Part shown: positions 1 to 9,299 of the stretch, one piece after another
Layout: every line of letters starts with the position of its first letter
Numbering within the stretch: position 1 is the first letter of the stretch
From: UBA4055 sp964648295
GTDB taxonomy: Bacteria; UBA4055
NCBI GenBank assembly: GCA_964648295.1
Contig: CAZYNH010000020.1
Coordinates: forward strand, 1 to 34,095
DNA length: 34,095 nt
Direction of reading: 5' to 3'
The notes under the pieces: generated by a model
Told to the model about the DNA's origin: nothing
Databases searched by the model: none
The model's input: the letters and a program-made list of their open reading frames with translations, nothing else
Program-made: the position numbers and the translations under genes

Positions 1-2606
1 CTATGGTAGGGTACAAAAAGAAATATTTCCAACTGGCTATTATACCCAAAATAAAAACTGTGCTTTTTTGCAGTGTGGTAATAAATTAATTTAGGCAAAG
101 CAAATTTATCGTAGTAATCGCAAGCTCTTAAATTCCAATAATTCCTTCCTTTATCTTGTCTTTTCTCCAACTGTGATTCAAATTGCTTTAAATACTCATA
201 AACAGATGGGAACTCTTTAGGCACATTCAAGTCGAATTGAGTCGCGACCATGTATCTACCTGTATGTTTTAAATTCCAAGCACTAAAATCGTCTCCTTCA
301 ACCATTTGTTTCAGTATAGTTTCGGCTTTTGGATCTTTTTTAATAATGGTGTCTCTAGTATTTTTATCAATTATGAAAGCTTCGTTTAAGCCAGTGAGTA
401 TTCCGCGATACACTCCACTTTTTGTGTATTCATTTAAAGTCGTATTACCATTATTAAATTTATCAAGAATTGAATGCGTACCTTCATTAGCAAAACGCCA
501 AATTTCTTCACTTAGTTTATTTTTATTGAAACTCTCAAAAGTGTACTCTCCAGTCTGTGCAATTGCTAATGATTTAATTCCAGAATATCTTATATTCTCA
601 GTTGAAAGTATATTTCTAAGAATAATTATAGCAGGTTCTGTTGAGGCGTCTTGAAAAATATTAAGTTCAGAAAAATTTACAATTATTTCAATTTGAAACT
701 TTTTTAAGTATTGTCTTAATTCAAAGCCATATTTTCTTTCTATCCATTTATTGCTGGATATATAAGCTATAATTCCTTTTGGCTTTGCAACTTTCAAAGC
801 TAATCCATAGAAGTAAACATAAAGGTCTGCGATACCATTAAATACCTCAGGATAATTCTTTGAGTAAAAGTTCTTCTGTTCACCTACAAGGAGTTCTTGT
901 CTCACATACGGCGGGTTGCCGATGACTACGTCGAAGCCTCCGGCTTGCATGATGGCGGGGAATTCTTTGTGCCAGTCGAACGCTTTGTCGCCTGCGACTT
1001 TTGGATCGTTTATGAGGGAGTTTCCGCACTTGATGTTGTTGTTCAGGTCGGAGAGTTTTCTGTCTTTGCGGGCTGTGTGGAGCCAGAGGGAGAGTTTTGC
1101 GATCTCTACGCTTTCGTCGTTGATGTCCACGCCGTAAAGGTTGTTTTCAAGTATTGCCTTGTCTGTGTCGAACAGGCGCAGGGGAGAGGCGGTGAGTTCT
1201 GCTATGATGTCGTCTATGGTTTTGTGTTCCGCGATGAGGAAATTGAGTGCCTGATTTAAGAAAGCTCCGCTTCCGCAGGCGGGATCGACTATTTTTAATG
1301 TGAGGAGCCATTTTTTGTAGGCTTCGAGTTTGTCAAAGAGGATCTTGCCTTTGTCGGTGAGGAAACCGTTGGGTTTGCGGTAGGCTTTTTCGTCAAATTC
1401 GATCTGAGCTATGCCGAGTTCGGTCCTTTTTTCGGTACAGAGCGTTCCTATGGTGTTTTCGACTATATACTGCGTGATGTACTTTGGAGTGTAATATACG
1501 CCGTCTTTTTTGCGTTTGCTTTTGGCTTTGTCGGTCTTTACGCCCTCGAGTTCGGATGTTATCTCCTCGATTTCAGAAAGCGAATGTTCAAAGATGTGGC
1601 CGAGAATGTTTACATCTATCTCAGTGTCAAAATCATAGGTCGAAAGTCTGTACAGGTCGTCCCTTAATACTCCGTCGTCAATTTTGAGAGTGTCGAGTAT
1701 GTCGTCAGGAAGGAACAGACCCCCGTTATAAGCCGGTATGCCCTCTTTCTCGTTCCCCGTGTTCAAATAGCCGAAGAACTGTCTGCAGATGTCGTAAAGC
1801 GGTTTATACGCGTCCTCGCTTTTTAAAATGTCAAAGCGGGAAATGATCCTCGATATCGAGTTGGGAGGTAAAAGTCCCCTGTCCTCCGCGAAAAGTATGA
1901 AAAGGAACCTGTCTATCAGCTTCTGCGATTTCTTGAAAAGTGTAAGTTTATCAACGGCAGGCGCGTTTGTCACCATATTGTCGTAAAGCTTCCTCTTGAA
2001 GACCGAATAGTCCTTATACAGCTTGTTGGAAATGCTCTCCTCGTGGAATTTTGTCTCCGATTTAAGCTTTGACGGAAGGTCTGAAAAAACGCTGTCTTTT
2101 GAGAGGATAAGATATAAAAGATCGAACTGCTCCCTGTTAAGATCAAAAAGGTCGAATTCTTCAAAATCAACTTTGTTGTCAATATAGAACCTGAGCTTGT
2201 GGAAGTTCGAAGTGACCACGAACTTGCAGTCCGCGTGGCTGTTCTTGTACCCGAAAGCCTGATCGGTGATGCTGCCCATGTCCTTCGTTTTCGTGTCCTT
2301 CAATTCAATGACCGCGATAACCTTGTCATCTTTGATTATCGCTCCGTCGGCTTTTTTTGCGTCAGTTTTGTTCTTTCTCTCCCTGACGAGGTTGAAGTTT
2401 TGGTCAGGTTTAAGTGTGTAGCCCAATGCCTTTACGAAAAGATCGCGAAGGAATCCGTCCTGATATTCCTCCTCCTTAATGCTTTTTATCTCCGATATCT
2501 TTTCAGGCGTGAAAGTGGTTTTATATGTATTATAAGCCTGTTCCAGTTCTTTGTTGTCAAGATTCTTTAAATACTTGTTAATGACAGACTTCTGAAATAA
2601 TGCCAC
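1..2606 (-). CDS. Type IIG restriction-modification enzyme (nuclease + N6-adenine methyltransferase), 3' end cut by window edge
   Basis: A continuous minus-strand frame of 868 codons runs off the left edge with no stop. The start is GTG at 2606, preceded by AGGAGG 8 nt upstream; the stop of the preceding gene lies in the same frame just upstream, so the start cannot be earlier. Residues 87-103 hold a PD-(D/E)xK-type nuclease pattern (D87, then ELK at 101-103). Residues 441-449 are DPACGSGAF, the AdoMet-binding motif I, and 564-567 are NPPY, the N6-adenine methyltransferase motif IV. This is the Eco57I-like architecture: cutting, methylation and target recognition in one chain. The visible part after NPPY is the beginning of the target-recognition region; the C-terminus is outside the window. 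Bases 1 to about 890 are clearly AT-richer than 900-2606. The gene sits 12 nt after the TPR gene. Family assignment is firm; the target sequence cannot be read. Confidence 0.9.
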   Translation of the reverse strand, partial: MALFQKSVINKYLKNLDNKELEQAYNTYKTTFTPEKISEIKSIKEEEYQDGFLRDLFVKALGYTLKPDQNFNLVRERKNKTDAKKADGAIIKDDKVIAVIELKDTKTKDMGSITDQAFGYKNSHADCKFVVTSNFHKLRFYIDNKVDFEEFDLFDLNREQFDLLYLILSKDSVFSDLPSKLKSETKFHEESISNKLYKDYSVFKRKLYDNMVTNAPAVDKLTLFKKSQKLIDRFLFILFAEDRGLLPPNSISRIISRFDILKSEDAYKPLYDICRQFFGYLNTGNEKEGIPAYNGGLFLPDDILDTLKIDDGVLRDDLYRLSTYDFDTEIDVNILGHIFEHSLSEIEEITSELEGVKTDKAKSKRKKDGVYYTPKYITQYIVENTIGTLCTEKRTELGIAQIEFDEKAYRKPNGFLTDKGKILFDKLEAYKKWLLTLKIVDPACGSGAFLNQALNFLIAEHKTIDDIIAELTASPLRLFDTDKAILENNLYGVDINDESVEIAKLSLWLHTARKDRKLSDLNNNIKCGNSLINDPKVAGDKAFDWHKEFPAIMQAGGFDVVIGNPPYVRQELLVGEQKNFYSKNYPEVFNGIADLYVYFYGLALKVAKPKGIIAYISSNKWIERKYGFELRQYLKKFQIEIIVNFSELNIFQDASTEPAIIILRNILSTENIRYSGIKSLAIAQTGEYTFESFNKNKLSEEIWRFANEGTHSILDKFNNGNTTLNEYTKSGVYRGILTGLNEAFIIDKNTRDTIIKKDPKAETILKQMVEGDDFSAWNLKHTGRYMVATQFDLNVPKEFPSVYEYLKQFESQLEKRQDKGRNYWNLRACDYYDKFALPKLIYYHTAKKHSFYFGYNSQLEIFLFVPYH

Positions 2607-2618
2607 TGGCAGTTCCTC

Positions 2619-5600
2619 CTACCTCTCAATATTTTTCTTGCCTTCGATCCTCTCAACGACCTTTTTAGCCTGCCTGCCGTATGAATCCGACGGATGGTTC
2701 TTTACTATCTCGTTGAGTATCTCGAGCGCTTTATCGTACTCGGTCAGTTCCTCATAGCATAGCGCTGTATTATACATAGCGGTCAGGCCCCACTCGAAAG
2801 GCGAATTTGTCCTGATCATATATCTGACCTTCATGAACTCTGTTATGGCCTGCCTGAAATTCTTCATCATCATATAGGTCTCGGCAATGAAGAACTGGCA
2901 TGCGGCCTCGTCATCTCCTTTCGCTTCATAGATCAGCCGCTTGAAATAGTCCAGCGCTGTGTCGTACTCCCCGTTCCTCTGATATATATTTCCTATCTCG
3001 ATCCGCTTCTGGAACACGTCATCCTCGCCGGGATAAAGCGAGATATATTCGCGTATCATCTTGGCCGACGCGTCATTAAAGCCCAGCCTGGTGTAGAGGT
3101 CAATTATGTTCTTATAGCTGTTCTTCTTCAGCTCATGCTCTTTCTTGAATTTTATGATACTCTGGAAAGCGGTAATGGCCTTATCATACTCTTCGCGGTT
3201 ATTGTAAACGGCCCCGAGGTGGTAATTCGTCTCGACAGCAATTTCGTCTTCTGAATAATCCTTCGCTATTTTCTCCCAGATCGCGAATGCCTCGTCCTTT
3301 TTGCCGGTGTTATACAGAACTATCGCCTCGCCGTACATGGCTTTAGGCACTCTTGAGCTGTTCGGATAATCCTTTAACAGCCCCCGGTAGCTCTTTAAAG
3401 CCTTGTCATATTCTTTCAGAGCCAGAAATCCGTTCGCTTTGGCCAGATAGAATTCCGGCTCGTAGACATTTTTGTCGTAACCGTCTTTGTATTTTTTTCT
3501 GAAATCAGCCAGCAGATTGTCGCCTTCCGTTATTGACTTCTTTGTGAACTGCGCGACGATGATCTTTGATTCGACCGGCCTTCTGTCTTCGGGTTTGAAT
3601 TTTTTCAAAATATCCTGATACATCGTTACGGCTTTTGTATAATTGCTTTTCCCGAACTCCAGGTCGGCCAGCGCAATAGAAGCCTCATAACCTCTTTCGC
3701 CCCCTGATGCCGCGCTGACAGCCTTTAGATTCTCTTCAAGAGCCGCTTTGTTCCCGGTCAGCCTGTATATTTCTGAAAGCTTAGACATAACTGATGCCCT
3801 GTCCTGTTCCGCGCCGGCTCCGGTCAGAGCGTTCAGGTAAAAATATTCAGCTTTGCTGTATTCGGCCAGATTAAAATAAATATTTGCGATCTCCGCTGAA
3901 TGATCTTTTGATCCGGAAGCGGCCGCGCCGAATACAGATCCTTTCCGGGCTTCTCTGTGAAGAGAAAGGTATTCGCTCAGAGCTCTTTCATTCTGACCCG
4001 AAGCGAGATATATTTCGGCTCTTCTTTCGGCTACGGCGCTTTTTGGCCACACATAAGAGAATTCGGCATCGGCGGCAAGAAGATACCTCAGTTTTTCATC
4101 AGCCGGGATCGCGGGATAGTCCAACAGAGCGCTGAGGCTTATAAACCTCGGTCTTGTCCCCGGGTTTTTCGATACATATTCGGAATAGATATTCTTTGAT
4201 CTTTCATTGTCTCCTGTCTTTCTCAGAAGTTCCGCCTTGATCAGCATTGCTTCGTCATAAGTTGAGGCGTCCTTTTTATTCGTGTACAACCGCTCGATTG
4301 ATGTGATCACATCAGACGGGGCGGCCGAATTTTTTTTCTGCAAAATGTACGCGTGCGCAAGAGAATTATCCGCGTCGTCCAGATTTTCTTTTGAGACGGC
4401 GCCCATTATCCCGTCCAGCTGCGCATCAAGCTCGGAAGCACCGAATATCCTGCCGCAGTTCTTTATCATCTCGCGGGCCGATCTTGACCTGAGGTGTTTC
4501 TGCGCGGATCCGTCGGTCAGTATCTGTTTAAGAGCATTGTAGGCCGCTGACACTTTTTCGTCCGCTGCGTTCTCGATCCTGAGCGCTGAAGCCGCTTCAA
4601 TGAACCTGATCTCGCGGTCTGCATTTCCGCTGCCGGCAAGTCCGTAATAAACAGCGGCTAATTCACCGGCTTTAACATAGTTCTTAAGGTCATAGAAATA
4701 AAACCTTGCCCAGTCGGAGGCAAGGCGCGTCCTGTCTGATTCGAAAACGGCTCTGGAGGAGAGGTCGGCAAGCTTGTCGTTCAGATTGTCCTCGCGTATC
4801 TTATACTCGTTTAGAAATTCTATCCTGGTGTTCGCCATGCCGTAAAATTCAGAGGCTCCGTAATAATTGACAAGATAAACATACTGATCAAGGGCTTTTC
4901 TCCATTCTCCCGACCTTAAGGCTGATTCAGCGGACATGAACAGCGCGTCGTCGGCGTATTCGGATGAGGGATAAAGCTCCTGATGTTTTTTAAGCTGTTC
5001 AAAAGCCTGCTGATAATTTCCCGAATCGTAATATGCGCGGCCGGCCATAAAATTGACACGCGGCGCTTCGGGAGCGTCGGGGAAGAGAGCTGAGTATTTT
5101 TTAAGCGAAGCCAGAGCTTCGCCGTGCCTGTCCGCCTTAATAAAATTCTCCGCCGCGAATAACAGCGCGGACGGTATCAGCCCGGCATCCTCACCGCCGG
5201 TATCGCCTGAGTTTATGTACGCCGCGGTTTCTTCAGCCGCCGTCCCGTTCCTGCCGCCCGCGGCAAGCGCGTGCGACCTTTTGAGCACTGTGGACAGATC
5301 TTTTGATATCTGCAGCGCTTCGCTGTACCCTGCGGCGGCGGCCTCCATGTCGCCCTTCAGGTAATGGGCGTCAGATCTGGCGGTTATGAGCATTTTCCTG
5401 TTTCCTTCCTCAACGTTCTTTTCAGCCGCTGCTATCTTTAAAACCTCGTCATGACCGCCCGATCTCAGAAGGAGCCCGGTATAGAACTCCAAAAGCTCGA
5501 AATACGAGCCGTCCTTCCGCGAAGCGGATGAAAAGGTGTCCTTCATGACCGCCCTGGCGGCCGCAATATCATTTTTTCTGAGCAGGAATGAGGCGTACTC

Positions 5601-6230
5601 CATGCCTGCTTTTAACCTTAAGTCCCCGGCAGACGACCTGAATACTTCGGAAAAAGTCCTTTCCGCCAGAGCGGTCTGATCCTCTTTTTCATATACCGCG
5701 GCGAGTATCAACTGTGACCGGTTCGTAAAAGGGCTCGACGGCGAATTCTTCTTCAGCATCGCGGCGTTCTCCTTTATCTCTTCGGTCATATTCAGGGAAT
5801 AGAATATCTCAATCGCCTTAAGATAGCTTTCGGGTATCCTTCCGGAGTTCGGAAAATAATTCTTAAGCTGAAGGTAATATCTTGCCGATTTCTCCTTTTC
5901 GCCCATTGTATCGAATAATTCCGCGCTTTTGAATATCGCCGTCTCAGTGAATTCGGATTTGGGATATTCCAGAATGAGCCTCTGGTAATTTTTCAGCGCG
6001 CTTTCCCTGTCGCCTAAAGCTATATACGACTCGGCCAGATGGTACTGGACTTTGGGAGCGGAAACGCTCGAGGGGTATCTTTCAAGAAAATACCTGAACT
6101 GGGTGACCGCGACATCATATATTTTGTCATTGAACAGCCTCATCCCGTAATTCAGGTTCGAGCTTTCGTCCGATTGTGCCTGAACAGATATAATTATAGT
6201 TGAAAAGAGCAGAATTAAAAACTTTTTCAT
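2619..6230 (-). CDS. Large exported tetratricopeptide-repeat protein
   Basis: 1203 residues. The N-terminus is a signal peptide: MKK, a hydrophobic stretch to about residue 16, then VQA|Q with likely cleavage after residue 18. The rest is almost entirely TPR-type helix pairs. The clearest are near the N-terminus (segments with the pattern A..QF..FL..YP.S) and over the last 350 residues, where repeats such as YDKALKSYRGLLKDYPNS recur. This resembles the periplasmic repeat proteins of the BamD/CpoB(YbgF) type, which act as scaffolds in envelope assembly, but it is far longer than those. The middle third is rich in Ala, Ser and Gly and has a higher-GC coding sequence than the ends. AAGGAG lies 11 nt before the ATG. 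The PHP-domain gene ends 16 nt upstream. No enzymatic motif is visible; a scaffold role is inference. Confidence 0.85.
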   Translation of the reverse strand: MKKFLILLFSTIIISVQAQSDESSNLNYGMRLFNDKIYDVAVTQFRYFLERYPSSVSAPKVQYHLAESYIALGDRESALKNYQRLILEYPKSEFTETAIFKSAELFDTMGEKEKSARYYLQLKNYFPNSGRIPESYLKAIEIFYSLNMTEEIKENAAMLKKNSPSSPFTNRSQLILAAVYEKEDQTALAERTFSEVFRSSAGDLRLKAGMEYASFLLRKNDIAAARAVMKDTFSSASRKDGSYFELLEFYTGLLLRSGGHDEVLKIAAAEKNVEEGNRKMLITARSDAHYLKGDMEAAAAGYSEALQISKDLSTVLKRSHALAAGGRNGTAAEETAAYINSGDTGGEDAGLIPSALLFAAENFIKADRHGEALASLKKYSALFPDAPEAPRVNFMAGRAYYDSGNYQQAFEQLKKHQELYPSSEYADDALFMSAESALRSGEWRKALDQYVYLVNYYGASEFYGMANTRIEFLNEYKIREDNLNDKLADLSSRAVFESDRTRLASDWARFYFYDLKNYVKAGELAAVYYGLAGSGNADREIRFIEAASALRIENAADEKVSAAYNALKQILTDGSAQKHLRSRSAREMIKNCGRIFGASELDAQLDGIMGAVSKENLDDADNSLAHAYILQKKNSAAPSDVITSIERLYTNKKDASTYDEAMLIKAELLRKTGDNERSKNIYSEYVSKNPGTRPRFISLSALLDYPAIPADEKLRYLLAADAEFSYVWPKSAVAERRAEIYLASGQNERALSEYLSLHREARKGSVFGAAASGSKDHSAEIANIYFNLAEYSKAEYFYLNALTGAGAEQDRASVMSKLSEIYRLTGNKAALEENLKAVSAASGGERGYEASIALADLEFGKSNYTKAVTMYQDILKKFKPEDRRPVESKIIVAQFTKKSITEGDNLLADFRKKYKDGYDKNVYEPEFYLAKANGFLALKEYDKALKSYRGLLKDYPNSSRVPKAMYGEAIVLYNTGKKDEAFAIWEKIAKDYSEDEIAVETNYHLGAVYNNREEYDKAITAFQSIIKFKKEHELKKNSYKNIIDLYTRLGFNDASAKMIREYISLYPGEDDVFQKRIEIGNIYQRNGEYDTALDYFKRLIYEAKGDDEAACQFFIAETYMMMKNFRQAITEFMKVRYMIRTNSPFEWGLTAMYNTALCYEELTEYDKALEILNEIVKNHPSDSYGRQAKKVVERIEGKKNIER

Positions 6231-6246
6231 ATGAACGGATTCTCCT

Positions 6247-7845
6247 TTATTTTCTTATCCAGACCGGATTTGAATATGCTCTGTGTTCGCTATGCCTGCC
6301 GTTGGAATATGTCACGGAAGTAAAAACCTCGATCCTGATATAATGATCTATTTTGTCGTTCACGATAGGCACAGTTTCGTTGTATGAGTACAGAGTCTCG
6401 GTAAACTGCTTCTCGTATATGATCTTTTCGTCAAAAGCATTAATTGAGCCCCTGTAGATCAGTATCCCTTTCACCGGGCCTGAATATGAGGATGAATTTA
6501 CAAAGAATTCGATATTAAGGGTGTCAGATTTTGCCTTGAACTCCGATCCCGTATCATAAACATCAGCCCCGTCTGTTACAGAGAAAAGCAGATGAGGTCC
6601 GTCAGTAATATACATGTTCCCGGATCTGACCGCAGAAATGACATCATTTTTCTCCCTTGATCCGGAACAGACGGCGGTCCTGCATTTTCCGAATATCTGT
6701 CTGTGGTCAGAAATGAGGCTGAACATAGGTATTTTCACCTGTCTGAAGATGTTGAAATTGCCGTGTGCGTCATTGCCGGCCGTGATGAATATCCTGTGCC
6801 CAGCAAGAAGAAGTTTAACCCATATCATCATGCTTTTAAAAAAGTTCTCGTCATACTCGCCGTTCAGGATCTGAATGTATCTGATATTGTTATCCGTTAT
6901 GTCATCTTCGCTCCAGACGCCTCTTTTAACCAGCAGGTATTCAAGCAGCGGGGTTTTGTTGAACGGATGTGCGGCTATGATAAGCGGCGCTTCGCCCGCT
7001 GAGGAGACAACTTCTCCTATTGAGTTCTCGCTTTTGGTGCTGAACCATTTTTCGGCGCTGTCGCCGCTTCCCTCAAAAAAGACGCTGTCGTACACAAGAA
7101 GATGGACATTCCTGTTCAATTTGTTCCTTACCGTAATCTCTTCTCCCGGTATCAGAGCCACGCTTTCGTCTGAAAGTTCTTCGCAGGATGTTCTCATGTT
7201 CTTGAATTTTTTCAGATCGGGGTCTTTTTTGAGATAGTTATCCTGAAGGTCGTCCAGATCGTAGGAATGGTCCGTCACTCCGAAAAACCCTATTCCCAGG
7301 TACTGGGCGCACATACGGGTCAACTCCAGCGGAGCGCCGAACTCGACCTGGTCGGAAGTGAACTCGGAATGATAATGCAGATCGCCCTGAATATAATTAT
7401 CAAAAAGCTCCTCATCGTCGTTCAGGTATATTTCAAGTTCGGAGTCTATTCCTTTCAGGTTGTCGTTGAAAACGGTTCTGAGCCGGCTTTCCGCATAATA
7501 CCTGATCTCTGCGTTTACGGAGGCGTATCCCCGTTTGTCATCGAAGTCGAACTCGAAGATCTCGAAATCAAGCATCGTATCGAATTTCTTCTGCAGCACG
7601 AATGTTTTTACAAAACTGCTCCCGTCCTCGAACTGAATGCGGAACCTGACCTCCCAGATCAGAACAGGGAAGAGGTGAGCGTCTTTAATGATCAAAAACA
7701 CAGGGAATCTGCCGCTCAGGCTCTTGTATGGCATATCAATAATTATCTCCGGTTCGCGCGCGAAGTATTTTGAGAACGGAAGATGTTTGAACCTGTAGTG
7801 GGTTTCCGGGTAAAGCAGTATAAGAGGCAGAAATCCGGATATCAT
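6247..7845 (-). CDS. PHP-domain metallohydrolase of the CehA/McbA type
   Basis: 532 residues. The first 150 residues look like a beta-rich accessory domain without a recognised motif. The PHP metal-binding signature follows in order: GDLHYHS at 154-160, TDHS at 191-194, PGEE at 233-236, AHP at 292-294 and GNDAHG at 357-362. These are the His/Asp/Glu ligands of a di- or trinuclear metal centre in PHP phosphoesterases and the CehA/McbA hydrolases. The substrate cannot be told from sequence. The C-terminal 130 residues again look beta-rich. A hydrophobic N-terminus (MISGFLPLILLY) is short for a signal peptide, so location is uncertain. AAGGA lies 6 nt before the ATG. It sits 14 nt after the membrane-protein gene and 16 nt before the TPR gene, so it is probably cotranscribed with both. 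Confidence 0.82.
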   Translation of the reverse strand: MISGFLPLILLYPETHYRFKHLPFSKYFAREPEIIIDMPYKSLSGRFPVFLIIKDAHLFPVLIWEVRFRIQFEDGSSFVKTFVLQKKFDTMLDFEIFEFDFDDKRGYASVNAEIRYYAESRLRTVFNDNLKGIDSELEIYLNDDEELFDNYIQGDLHYHSEFTSDQVEFGAPLELTRMCAQYLGIGFFGVTDHSYDLDDLQDNYLKKDPDLKKFKNMRTSCEELSDESVALIPGEEITVRNKLNRNVHLLVYDSVFFEGSGDSAEKWFSTKSENSIGEVVSSAGEAPLIIAAHPFNKTPLLEYLLVKRGVWSEDDITDNNIRYIQILNGEYDENFFKSMMIWVKLLLAGHRIFITAGNDAHGNFNIFRQVKIPMFSLISDHRQIFGKCRTAVCSGSREKNDVISAVRSGNMYITDGPHLLFSVTDGADVYDTGSEFKAKSDTLNIEFFVNSSSYSGPVKGILIYRGSINAFDEKIIYEKQFTETLYSYNETVPIVNDKIDHYIRIEVFTSVTYSNGRHSEHRAYSNPVWIRK

Positions 7846-7859
7846 GTAGAGTCCTTTTT

Positions 7860-8504
7860 TTAGGAGATCCTGTCTTTGTTTAAAATGCCGGCGAAGTAAA
7901 CTGTAAGTGCCGTAAGTACCAGCAGCGCGGGCAAGTGTACCGAAAAGGGGGCTTTCAAAAGCCTGTCAGGGATATCTTCCTGAAAATTCACGAACAGAAT
8001 AAATCCCAAAATATTCAGAAGTCTTACAGGGAAAACTATCTCAAAACGCGTTTCGATCACGCCGGAGAATATTATTATCCAGAAATTATACAGCGCTATG
8101 AGAAAAATGTGAATAAAAAAATTATCCGGAAGCGAAGCGTTAAGAAATCCCGCGTCGTTAAGGTATAACGCAAGTGCGGTAAAGACCGCTCCGGAGACCA
8201 ATCCAAGCGTAAATATTACAAGTGTCTTGGAAAGGATTATCTGCCTTAGCGAAAACCCTTTGCCCAGAAGAAGAGAGAACCTTCTGTTGAGCCTTTCCAC
8301 ATAGAAACTGTAATCGATCAGCGGAGACACAAAAAAGAAACCGAAATAAAAAAAGGGAAGGATATTGGCGTTATGCTCGAACAGAGAAAATGAAAGCACA
8401 TATACGATAAGGAGAAAACTTATCATGAGCTTTATTTTAACTTTGGCGTCCTTCCTGAGAACATAAAGTTCGAACCGTATTAATTTTGAAAGCCTGTCCA
8501 TCAT
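7860..8504 (-). CDS. Polytopic membrane protein, ABC-2 permease-like
   Basis: 214 residues with about six hydrophobic segments and a basic, charged N-terminus (LIRFELYVLRKDAKVKIK). Its size, an early cytosolic basic stretch, the loop LNRRFSLLLGKGFSLRQIILSK and a C-terminal hydrophobic hairpin resemble the permease subunits of ABC-2-type exporters. No ATPase subunit is present next to it, so transport is not demonstrated. The ATG overlaps the purQ stop in TGATGATG, so translation is likely coupled; the second ATG, one codon later, is an equally possible start. No Shine-Dalgarno sequence is evident. Function unknown. Confidence 0.65.
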   Translation of the reverse strand: MMDRLSKLIRFELYVLRKDAKVKIKLMISFLLIVYVLSFSLFEHNANILPFFYFGFFFVSPLIDYSFYVERLNRRFSLLLGKGFSLRQIILSKTLVIFTLGLVSGAVFTALALYLNDAGFLNASLPDNFFIHIFLIALYNFWIIIFSGVIETRFEIVFPVRLLNILGFILFVNFQEDIPDRLLKAPFSVHLPALLVLTALTVYFAGILNKDRIS

Positions 8505-9283
8505 CAGCCGTTGAAATATTCTACAGCGTTCTTAAATATCTTCAGTCCGTCCGGTTCGGCTCCTTCCTGCAGGTCTCTGAACTGAGGGTGCTGGAAGAGT
8601 TCCGAATTCCTTTCCGGGTGCGGCATCATGCCCAGTGCCTGACCTGTGATATCAACAAGTCCCGCGACTCCTTTTTCCGAACCGTTAGGGTTGTAGGGAT
8701 AAACTTCTGTCGGGTTTCCTGACGGATCCGCGTACTGGAAAGCCACCAGATTTTTTTCAAAAAGCTCCTGATATTCTCCGGGCGTCGCGGTCATGAGTTT
8801 GCCTTCGGCGTGAGCCGCCTGAACCCTGATCGATCTGCCGTTGAGCCCTTTCAGCCACGGCGAACTGACATATCCGGGTATGACCAGATCTACCCATCTG
8901 CACTCAAAATGGGCGCTGTCGTTCCAGTAAAGAGAGACTTTAGGCTCTCCAAGTGTATTATACGGAACTATCCCGAGCGTTGTTATTACCTGAAAACCGT
9001 TACAAATTCCTATTATGAGTTTTTTTGAGTCCATGAATTTTTCAAGGTCGTCCTTCAGTTTGAGAAGTTTTAGAGAGAAAATCTTTCCGCTTTTAACATC
9101 ATCGCCATAAGAGAACCCGCCAGAAAATGCCAGAATATCAAAATCATGGACTGACGCTGATCCGTCCAGCAGGCAGTTCAGGTGAACTTCCTCATTGACC
9201 GCCCCGGCGAGTTCGAACGCCCTGCCCGTTTCAAGATTGCAGTTTATGCCGTCTGTAATAATTGTAAGAACTTTGGGTTTCAT
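8504..9283 (-). CDS. purQ: Phosphoribosylformylglycinamidine synthase, glutaminase subunit
   Basis: 259 residues, a class-I glutamine amidotransferase. The catalytic triad is visible: Cys94 in GICNGFQV, and His222/Glu224 in MMPHPERN. The N-terminal TDGINCNLE and FSGGFSYGDD segments and the AHAEGK segment at 158-162 are typical of PurQ, which feeds ammonia to PurL in step four of purine synthesis. Small PurQ proteins normally work with separate PurS and PurL; neither gene is in this window. AAGGT lies 7 nt before the ATG. It lies 16 nt after the SWIM-protein gene and overlaps the next gene by its stop codon. A different glutaminase role cannot be excluded without the partner, but motif fit is good. 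Confidence 0.88.
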   Translation of the reverse strand: MKPKVLTIITDGINCNLETGRAFELAGAVNEEVHLNCLLDGSASVHDFDILAFSGGFSYGDDVKSGKIFSLKLLKLKDDLEKFMDSKKLIIGICNGFQVITTLGIVPYNTLGEPKVSLYWNDSAHFECRWVDLVIPGYVSSPWLKGLNGRSIRVQAAHAEGKLMTATPGEYQELFEKNLVAFQYADPSGNPTEVYPYNPNGSEKGVAGLVDITGQALGMMPHPERNSELFQHPQFRDLQEGAEPDGLKIFKNAVEYFNG

Positions 9284-9299
9284 TGATTTTACCTTATAA

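Noticed and set aside
897..1259. Plus-strand open frame opposite the methyltransferase
   Set aside because: It covers the complement of the NPPY region of a clear minus-strand gene and encodes no recognisable protein.
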